The position numbers and the translations under genes were made by a program. Shown here in pieces: positions 42,853 through 48,829 of a stretch of DNA of 48,829 nt. Location: positions 1 to 48,829 of the forward strand of contig DDIU01000043.1 in NCBI GenBank assembly GCA_002338655.1, written 5' to 3'. How positions within the stretch are numbered: position 1 is the stretch's first letter; each line of letters opens with the position of its first letter. Below the pieces are notes generated by a model, which did no database searches, had not been told where the DNA came from, and saw only the letters and a program-made list of their open reading frames with translations. The DNA comes from Flammeovirgaceae bacterium UBA1842 (lineage in GTDB: Bacteria; Bacteroidota; Bacteroidia; Cytophagales; Cyclobacteriaceae).

Positions 42853-43580
42853 GCTACTTTCACGATGAATTTTTCCAAGTCCCGAAGCTTGATCTGGCCT
42901 TCGTAAAAGGCCTTTCCAAAAATTACGGCAAATACGCCCATGTCGTTAAGGCGTTCGATGTCCTCAATACTCCTGACCCCGCCACTGGCAAGTACGCAGA
43001 TGTCTGGGAACGTATTGATAATCTCTTGGTATAATTCAAAGCCTGGGCCTTCCATCACCCCATCCCGCGCGATGTCGGTAGTTTTTACATATTTGAGCCC
43101 CCTAGAGTAGAAATAATCTATGTGTTCAAATATGTCGATGTCCGTTTGCTTCTGCCATCCTTTAATTGATATTTTTCCGTTAAGGGCGTCAGCGCCAAGT
43201 GTTATTTTTTCCCTTCCGTATGAAACAATCCATGAGGCGAACAAATCTTTGCGGTTAACGGCAATACTGGCAGCTGTTATATAACTGGCCCCGTATTCGT
43301 AGGCCTTGGAAATGGCCCCATCGGTATTGATACCACCACTGAAATCGACTTTTAAATTGGTGTACCCCACAATAGCCTCTAAAATATGATAATTAACCGG
43401 ATGCCCTATTTTAGCCCCATCCAAATCAACCAAGTGCACTACCTCAATACCATGATCTTCAAAGGATTTGGCTAAATCAATAGGTGTTTGATTATAAACT
43501 TTCCCTTTAGAGAAGTCACCTTGTGGCATCCTAATTACTTTTCCATCATTTATGGCTATCGAAGGTATTATCTGAATCAT
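42849..43580 (-). CDS. HisA-like TIM-barrel isomerase with a missing catalytic Asp
   Basis: A 243-residue (beta-alpha)8 protein resembling HisA, the histidine-pathway ProFAR isomerase. The phosphate-binding loops DFSGGINTD and LASGGVRSIED are kept, as are Asp131 (LGADALNG) and the Thr of KTTDIARDG. However, the first catalytic Asp, normally in IPAID near residue 8, is Ala here (IPSIAINDGK, residue 9, codon GCC). A single base change from GAC would give Asp. No other his genes are nearby, so this is an orphan. It may be a damaged or repurposed paralogue rather than the main HisA. Function of the altered protein is unknown. Confidence 0.82.
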   Translation of the reverse strand: MIQIIPSIAINDGKVIRMPQGDFSKGKVYNQTPIDLAKSFEDHGIEVVHLVDLDGAKIGHPVNYHILEAIVGYTNLKVDFSGGINTDGAISKAYEYGASYITAASIAVNRKDLFASWIVSYGREKITLGADALNGKISIKGWQKQTDIDIFEHIDYFYSRGLKYVKTTDIARDGVMEGPGFELYQEIINTFPDICVLASGGVRSIEDIERLNDMGVFAVIFGKAFYEGQIKLRDLEKFIVKVA

Positions 43581-43730
43581 TGATTTCTATTATGGTTTTA
43601 AGATCACAATTAGAGACCATTCAATACACTTGAATGATTTCATTTTATAAAAAACATATAAGGGACCAAAGGAGTTCTGTTATTCTGCTTTTACTCGTTA
43701 TTCCTAAGGGGAACTGGTAAAGTAGTGAAA

Positions 43731-44423
43731 TTAATCGAATTTTACAAGCTTAAACCCTTCTCCATGAACGGTCAATATTTGCACATTTTCATCGTCTTTT
43801 AAGTATTTTCTCAGCTTGGCAATATAAACGTCCATGCTGCGTGCATTAAAGTAAGAATCGTCACCCCAGATGTGCTGAAGTGCTAATTTGCGTACGAGCA
43901 CCTGATTTTGATGGCTAATGAGCATTTTTAAAAGCTCATTTTCCTTTGTAGTCAGATGTTTTTCACTCTTTTCACTCTTCAGCGTCCTTTTTTCAGGGTT
44001 AAAAGTAAATTTACCCAGTTCGATAGGTTCTAGTAAGTTGTGAATCTGATGATCTGATCTGCGTAGAATGGCCTTAATCCGCAATAAAAGCTCTTCCATG
44101 CTAAATGGCTTGGTCATGTAATCATCTGCACCTACGGTCAATCCCTTTATGGCATCTTCTTTAAGTGCCTTGGCCGTAAGGTAAATAAATGGTAGATCAC
44201 TGTTAATGGCCCTGATTTCCTTGCCCAATTCAAAGCCATCCATCTTGGGCATCATTACATCCAAAATGCAAATGTCAAAAGCATTTTTGGCAAAGGCCGT
44301 TAATCCAGCCTGTCCATCCCTGGCCAAAACGGTTTCAAATCCTTTGAGCTCAAGATATTCTTTTAATATCTGCCCCAGATTAAGATCATCTTCAACCAGT
44401 AATACCCGTTTCTTATCTGTCAT
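43731..44423 (-). CDS. OmpR-family response regulator (RprY-like)
   Basis: A 230-residue response regulator. The receiver domain has acidic pocket residues in LLVEDDLN, phospho-acceptor Asp55 in CILDVMMPKMDG and Lys105 in MTKPFS. The C-terminal winged helix (about 135-230, EKHLTTKENELLKMLISHQN and ARSMDVYIAKLRKYL) binds DNA. It is closest to RprY of Bacteroidota, an envelope/stress regulator. Its start overlaps the kinase gene by eleven bases, so the pair is translated together. Downstream is a CATTCAA-TACAC-TTGAATG hairpin (43618-43636). Confidence 0.9.
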   Translation of the reverse strand: MTDKKRVLLVEDDLNLGQILKEYLELKGFETVLARDGQAGLTAFAKNAFDICILDVMMPKMDGFELGKEIRAINSDLPFIYLTAKALKEDAIKGLTVGADDYMTKPFSMEELLLRIKAILRRSDHQIHNLLEPIELGKFTFNPEKRTLKSEKSEKHLTTKENELLKMLISHQNQVLVRKLALQHIWGDDSYFNARSMDVYIAKLRKYLKDDENVQILTVHGEGFKLVKFD

Positions 44424-45960
44424 GTGGTAAATAAATTTTAAATGTACTGCCTTTACCTAAAGTAGACTCTACTTCAATATTGCCCTCATGTCTTTCCACC
44501 ACGGCCTCAACATAACTGAGCCCAAGGCCAAAACCTTTAATATCATGGCGGTTGCCCGTAGATACCCTATAGAACTTATCGAAAATCCTTTTTAAAGCAT
44601 CTTTTGACATACCTATTCCTTTATCCGCTATGGTCATAATTATACCTGTAGCTGTATTTTCAGTACTCACAGTTAGGTGAGGGGCATTTTCAGAGTATTT
44701 GATGGCATTATCAATGAGGTTGTGCAGAACATTGGTCAGATGATGGGCATCGCCATAAATTAGATCATTGGTGGCAGCAAGGTTCAAATTAATCGTTCCA
44801 TTTACGTGCTTTATGGTCATTAATGCTTTGTCCGTTGCGTTTGTAATAAGTTGATGGAGATTCACCGGATCTTGCTTCATGATGAAAGTATCTTTATCCA
44901 ATAATGCAGACTGCAATACTTTTTCAACTTGATTGGACAATCGTGTATTCTCATCCCTAATCATACCCAGATAGCGCAATAGAGTAGGCTCATTGGAGCG
45001 CATTTCTTTTTCATTTAACGCTTCAACCGCCAACCCAACAGTAGCAATGGGGGTCTTAAGTTCATGGGTCATGTTGTTGATAAAATCATTTTTGATTTCC
45101 GATAGTTTCTTCTGACGGAAAATCTCATATATGGCATAAGAAAAGCAACTGACAATGATTATAATAAACATCAGGGAGGCAGCCAATGAAGTCCAAATCT
45201 GTTTGTACAGAAATGAGGTTTGATTGGGGAAGTGTAAAAGCAAATAATTGGAGTTATTGAAAATATCATTGGGAAATAGTGCTGCCTTAAGCTCAGTTTG
45301 TTTTAGTTGCCCCGGTTCGGTTTCATTACTGATGGTCAATAGTGAATCTGTTTTTGCATTCCAAACTGCAAATTCATAATGGATATCTATTCCCTGATTG
45401 ATAAGCGTCTGTTTTAATAGGGAGTCGATTTCTTTCAAGTCGATACGCTTATGGAAGGCAAACTCCTGATTGGTTAATTGTTCAATAACCACATTTACCA
45501 TTTGCGTCTTAGAATAGATTCTCCTTGATGAATTTTTTACCAAGGAGTCAGGAATTACTTCAATTTTGAAAGGGGTCTCTTCCTTTGGAGTAAATTCGCT
45601 TACTTTTTTTGGTGGTGGAGGTATCTCTTCATATTGCCATCGTCTCAGTGGTATACTGTCATGGTCATAGATGACGTATTTTTCGCCATTTGGCTTTATT
45701 CCCTCTTCTTTGTAAATGAACTTATACTGTTTTTCAGCAATGCTGTAAAAGGAGGTGACATGTGTATTGGCCACTTTAGCCACTTCCCTACGCTCCAATC
45801 CGGTAACAACCTGTTTCAAAGAGGCTACTACATTCTCTTTAAAAACCTGCTTATTGATTTTAATAGCGTTATTGATCCAATAGACTTGAAATGAAGTAAG
45901 GCCCACCAATGCCAGGGTCATTAGTGCAATGATGATGATAATTGTTCGCCTCTTCATCAA
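44413..45960 (-). CDS. Sensor histidine kinase (RprX-like)
   Basis: A 515-residue membrane kinase. The transmembrane helices are at about 6-28 and 257-280; between them is a periplasmic sensor of about 225 residues with a Pro-rich stretch (EEIPPPPKKV). Then come the H-box NNMTHELKTPIATVG with phosphorylated His299, the N-box NLIDNAIKYSE, G-boxes (DKGIGM and GFGLGLSYV) and the KIYLPHD end. It phosphorylates the overlapping response regulator. The layout matches RprX. The signal sensed is unknown. Confidence 0.92.
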   Translation of the reverse strand: MMKRRTIIIIIALMTLALVGLTSFQVYWINNAIKINKQVFKENVVASLKQVVTGLERREVAKVANTHVTSFYSIAEKQYKFIYKEEGIKPNGEKYVIYDHDSIPLRRWQYEEIPPPPKKVSEFTPKEETPFKIEVIPDSLVKNSSRRIYSKTQMVNVVIEQLTNQEFAFHKRIDLKEIDSLLKQTLINQGIDIHYEFAVWNAKTDSLLTISNETEPGQLKQTELKAALFPNDIFNNSNYLLLHFPNQTSFLYKQIWTSLAASLMFIIIIVSCFSYAIYEIFRQKKLSEIKNDFINNMTHELKTPIATVGLAVEALNEKEMRSNEPTLLRYLGMIRDENTRLSNQVEKVLQSALLDKDTFIMKQDPVNLHQLITNATDKALMTIKHVNGTINLNLAATNDLIYGDAHHLTNVLHNLIDNAIKYSENAPHLTVSTENTATGIIMTIADKGIGMSKDALKRIFDKFYRVSTGNRHDIKGFGLGLSYVEAVVERHEGNIEVESTLGKGSTFKIYLPHDR

Positions 45961-46033
45961 ACAAAATTAGCCGAAGAAACCCAATAAGAGGCTGATTTAA
46001 CAGTATTTAACGTAATTAAGGAATACTTTAGGG

Positions 46034-46780
46034 TTAACAATCGATATCCTCAAATGAGGTGTCCCAACAGTGAGTTACTCCATCTGCGGTAGTAATCTGA
46101 CCGTTTTTCTTTTCCCTGTTCCATTTGATTTCTACCAGATCGCCATCATTTCCTTTAATGTTGTAGAAGGCATCAAAAGTGGCATCATCCGTAATTCCAT
46201 AATTGACATAACCACCTTCAATATTGGTATAGCGAATATCGCCTACCGTACCATCGATATTTCTAGACCAGGTAATGTCCAGTACCTTGGCTGGTTTATC
46301 AGGAGATTCATATAATATCCAATTACCTTTAAGCCCATCAATTTGAGAGATCCCTTCAAACCATAGAAAATCTGTAAATTCCCCATCTTTTGAGATGTAC
46401 ATTTCCCATTTGACCCCTGTGCTCACTATACTTCCATGCAATGCAGCGCTATGGGACACTCCGCCCGCATTGAATTGATAACTCCAAATCCATTCACCAT
46501 TTACGAAAGTAGGGGTTTGTGTAAATGATGCTTTGAAGGCAACGGCAGGGATAACCAAGGGAAGGCTCGCCAATTGCCAAAAGGCAATTACCAATCTGGC
46601 AGTACCTGCATTATGGGTTTCGATACGTCCACCACTATTGTCAAATGACTCAAAGGGCATCACGAGTGTTTCCTGTGGAGGGATTTCAGGTGCTGGTTCG
46701 TTAGTGACAACCTCATCTTCAGAGCATGAGGTAAAAAATAATATCAAGAATGTGAGTGTGAGACCGAATAGCTTTTTCAT
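46034..46780 (-). CDS. Lipoprotein of unknown function, 248 aa
   Basis: The signal ends LILFFTSCSEDE, a lipobox, followed by a short acidic/Pro linker. The mature domain is beta-rich with repeated short strands (NGEWIWSYQFNAGGVSHSAAL, DGLKGNWILYES, VEIKWNREKKNGQI) and ends in CWDTSFEDIDC with two cysteines that could form a disulfide. Family not recognised; the repeating W/Y strands suggest a lipocalin-like or small barrel fold. It lies 73 bases upstream of the kinase gene on the same strand, so it might belong to the two-component unit. Confidence 0.65.
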   Translation of the reverse strand: MKKLFGLTLTFLILFFTSCSEDEVVTNEPAPEIPPQETLVMPFESFDNSGGRIETHNAGTARLVIAFWQLASLPLVIPAVAFKASFTQTPTFVNGEWIWSYQFNAGGVSHSAALHGSIVSTGVKWEMYISKDGEFTDFLWFEGISQIDGLKGNWILYESPDKPAKVLDITWSRNIDGTVGDIRYTNIEGGYVNYGITDDATFDAFYNIKGNDGDLVEIKWNREKKNGQITTADGVTHCWDTSFEDIDC

Positions 46781-46919
46781 AATAGGGAATTGAATTTGGG
46801 ATAATAATTTACAAATAATACGTGGTATTTGAAAGAAAGATCATAAAACAAAGTAATTATCCGTTGAATGGCATTATAGTCAGACCAAATAAAACACAGA
46901 TGCAGTATTGTGTTTTTTA

Positions 46920-46927
46920 TATCTTTG
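46920..46927 (+). promoter_or_regulatory. Possible -7 promoter element of lysA
   Basis: TATCTTTG fits the TAnnTTTG -7 consensus of Bacteroidota sigma factors and lies 18 bases before the chosen lysA start. No matching -33 TTTG element is obvious at the right distance, so this is tentative. Confidence 0.3.
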
Positions 46928-46945
46928 GTACCTAAATTCCTCATA

Positions 46946-48181
46946 ATGAAGATGAAAAACGGTGACCATTCAGTTCAAGGTATTGACCTTACCAAAATTG
47001 TAAAAGAATTTGGCAGCCCACTTTATGTATATGATGCTGATAAGATTGTCAGTCAGTTACAGGTGTTAAAAAATGCTTTTTCCAATCAAAATATTAAGAT
47101 TAAATATGCGGCTAAAGCACTTACCAATATTTCTATTCTAAAATTGTTAAAAAAGAATGGTGCTGGTGTGGATGTGGTTTCCATTCAGGAAGCTAACCTG
47201 GCACTTAAAGCTGGTTTTGAGCCGCACGAGATTCTGTTTACCCCTAACTGTGTATCGTTCGAAGAAATAAAACAGGGGGTAGAGATGGGCTTGGTCATTA
47301 ACATAGACAATATCTCCATTCTTGAGCAATTTGGCCACAAATATCATAATACAGTGCCATGCTGTATCCGGTTAAATCCGCATATTATGGCTGGGGGTAA
47401 TTCTAAAATTTCCACAGGGCATGTGGACAGTAAATTTGGGATTTCTATATACCAGATGCCGCACTTACTGCGTGTGGTTAAAACCACAGGTATTAATGTA
47501 ACGGGGCTTCATATGCATACCGGATCTGACATACTGGATGCGCAAGTATTTCTCAAGATAGCCGAAATTCTATTTGGTGTGGCCATGGATTTTCCTGACC
47601 TGACTTTCATTGATTTTGGTAGTGGGTTTCGCGTTGGATATAAAGAAGGCGACATCACCACAAATGTTTATGATCTAGGGATCAAACTAGGCAAAGCCTT
47701 CGATATGTTTTGTGAAACATACGGCAGGAAATTGGAAATGTGGTTTGAACCCGGGAAATATCTTGTCAGTGAAGCGGGCTATTTTTTGACAAAAGCCAAT
47801 GTGATTAAAACTACGCCCGCAACGGTATTTGTTGGCGTGGACTCAGGCTTGAACCATCTAATTAGGCCAATGATGTATGATGCTTATCATGAAATAGTCA
47901 ATATTTCAAACCCGAAGGGAACACAACGGATTTATACTGTGGTGGGATACATCTGCGAAACGGATACTTTTGGTTGGGATAGGAAATTATCCGAAGTAAG
48001 GGAGGGGGATATTTTGATGATGAAGAATGCAGGGGCCTATGGCTTTTCTATGGCTTCAAATTACAATTCAAGATACAGGCCGGCTGAAGTTTTAGTTTAT
48101 GACGGAAAGGCTCACTTGATCCGTGAGCGTGAAACGATGGAGGACATACTGAGGAATCAAGTAGAAATAGATATTAAATAA
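46946..48181 (+). CDS. lysA: Diaminopimelate decarboxylase
   Basis: Catalyses the last step of lysine synthesis, meso-diaminopimelate to L-lysine plus CO2. The protein has 411 residues from the ATG at 46946. An upstream ATG at 46910 overlaps the putative promoter and adds an unlikely hydrophobic start. The PLP lysine is in KYAAKALTN (about residue 57). Other signatures are HMHTGSDI, FIDFGSGFRVGY, WFEPGKYLVSEAG and the active-site Cys in YICETDTFG. The fold is the alanine-racemase-type barrel plus beta domain, and the length is normal. It is followed within 60 bases by the 198-bp tandem repeats. The ornithine/carboxynorspermidine branch is less likely because the substrate-binding blocks match DapDC. 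Confidence 0.92.
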   Translation: MKMKNGDHSVQGIDLTKIVKEFGSPLYVYDADKIVSQLQVLKNAFSNQNIKIKYAAKALTNISILKLLKKNGAGVDVVSIQEANLALKAGFEPHEILFTPNCVSFEEIKQGVEMGLVINIDNISILEQFGHKYHNTVPCCIRLNPHIMAGGNSKISTGHVDSKFGISIYQMPHLLRVVKTTGINVTGLHMHTGSDILDAQVFLKIAEILFGVAMDFPDLTFIDFGSGFRVGYKEGDITTNVYDLGIKLGKAFDMFCETYGRKLEMWFEPGKYLVSEAGYFLTKANVIKTTPATVFVGVDSGLNHLIRPMMYDAYHEIVNISNPKGTQRIYTVVGYICETDTFGWDRKLSEVREGDILMMKNAGAYGFSMASNYNSRYRPAEVLVYDGKAHLIRERETMEDILRNQVEIDIK

Positions 48182-48240
48182 ATTGTACCGCTGAATTGGC
48201 TGGACAAAAAAAATGAATATTAGAATAGTAAATTATCATT

Positions 48241-48829
48241 TCTAATATCCGATACACTCACCCCACACAGTCATTGCGGGCCCTGCCCCGCAATCTCTAT
48301 TTTCAAAGCACCTAATAGTAATCGTTTTCAACGGGGGATTCCGGCTCCCCTATCTGCCTATTGGCGGAAGGCCGGAATGACAATTAATGAAGGGTATTGC
48401 ATTAGTTTGTTAAAAGGCAAAAAAATGTTACTGATCTTTCTAATATCCGATACACTCACCCCACACTGTCATTGCGGGCCCTGCCCCGCAATCTCTATTT
48501 TCAAAGCACCAAATAATAATCGTTCTCAACGAGGGATTCCGGCTCACCTATCCGCCTATTGGCGGAAGGCCGGAATGACAATTAATGAAGGGTATTGCAT
48601 TAGTTTGTTAAAAGGCTAAAAAATATTACTGATCTTTCTAATATCCGATACACTCACCCCACACTGTCATTGCGGGCTCCGCCCCGCAATCTCTATTTTC
48701 AAAGCACCTAATAATAATCGTTCTCAACTGGGGATTCCGGCTCACCTATCCGCCCATTGGCGGAAGGCCGGAATGACAATTAATGAGGGGTATTGCATTA
48801 GTTTGTCAAAAGGCTAAAAAATGTTACTG
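48241..48829. repeat. 198-bp tandem repeat, at least three copies, cut by window edge
   Basis: Units begin with TCTAATATCC at 48241, 48439 and 48637, a constant 198-base period, and differ by scattered substitutions. Each unit contains ATTGCGGG-CCCTGC-CCCGCAAT-type hairpins (48471-48492 in the second unit) and a nested hairpin ATTCCGGC...GCCGGAAT with TCCGCC-TATT-GGCGGA inside (48536-48576). The two modules are bounded by GTCATT (48469-48474) and AATGAC (48574-48579). The last unit runs to the window end and the array probably continues. A reading frame across it (48377-48619) is a by-product of the repeat. Confidence 0.88.

Noticed and set aside
48377..48619. 80-codon open frame across the terminal repeats
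   Set aside because: It spans more than one repeat unit and its product repeats itself; it exists only because the repeat unit is open in one frame.

Overview
The window looks like chromosome from a member of the Bacteroidota, most likely a Cytophagales / Cyclobacteriaceae-type bacterium. This is inferred from gene content and was not checked against a database. The pointers are: GldB gliding lipoprotein, a PorT-type outer membrane barrel, a TonB receptor paired with a DUF4249 lipoprotein, a MurF-alanine racemase fusion, an RprXY-like two-component pair, many lipoproteins, A+T-rich DNA and few clear Shine-Dalgarno sites. No rRNA, intact tRNA, CRISPR array, phage or transposase gene was seen.

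Layout. 1-9 kb: DUF1275 membrane protein, polA, a block of small palindromes, msrA, a HigB toxin remnant, a GT-C glycosyltransferase, a PlsC-type acyltransferase and a BASS-family transporter whose start codon appears to be missing. 9-13.5 kb: small unknown genes, a PorT-like barrel divergent from gldB, then VOC, DUF6500 and a duplicated-domain secreted protein, and a frameshifted secreted gene. 13.5-19.1 kb: a three-gene outer-membrane cassette (TIG/kelch lipoprotein, TonB-dependent receptor, DUF4249 lipoprotein) lying exactly between two copies of a ~233-bp direct repeat. The repeat carries the end of the gene to the left and most of the cupin gene to the right, so the cassette looks inserted between two formerly adjacent genes. 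19-25 kb: cupin, M3 peptidase, ChaN, an XRE-type membrane regulator, a two-lobed aspartic-protease-like protein and a tiny lysine-rich protein. 25-28 kb: an AhpD-like protein, an Rrf2 regulator and fabF, with two matching palindromic operators. 28-36 kb: a large GAF protein, tag, prfA, a beta-helix lipoprotein and lemA. 36-43.6 kb: MurF-Alr, a double GNAT, csaA, a second TonB receptor behind a Fur-type 7-1-7 palindrome, and a HisA-like protein lacking one catalytic Asp. 43.7-48.2 kb: response regulator / histidine kinase pair, a lipoprotein and lysA. The right edge runs into a 198-bp tandem repeat full of hairpins that continues past the window.

Most genes are housekeeping (replication, repair, translation termination, wall, lysine and lipid synthesis). 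The accessory signal is concentrated in the repeat-flanked receptor cassette, the two regulated loci (Rrf2 and the Fur-type site), gene remnants, and REP-like repeats in the gaps. The strongest candidate for something new is the receptor cassette and the way it seems to have arrived. All coordinates, repeats and motifs were read by eye; family names rest on remembered family features.
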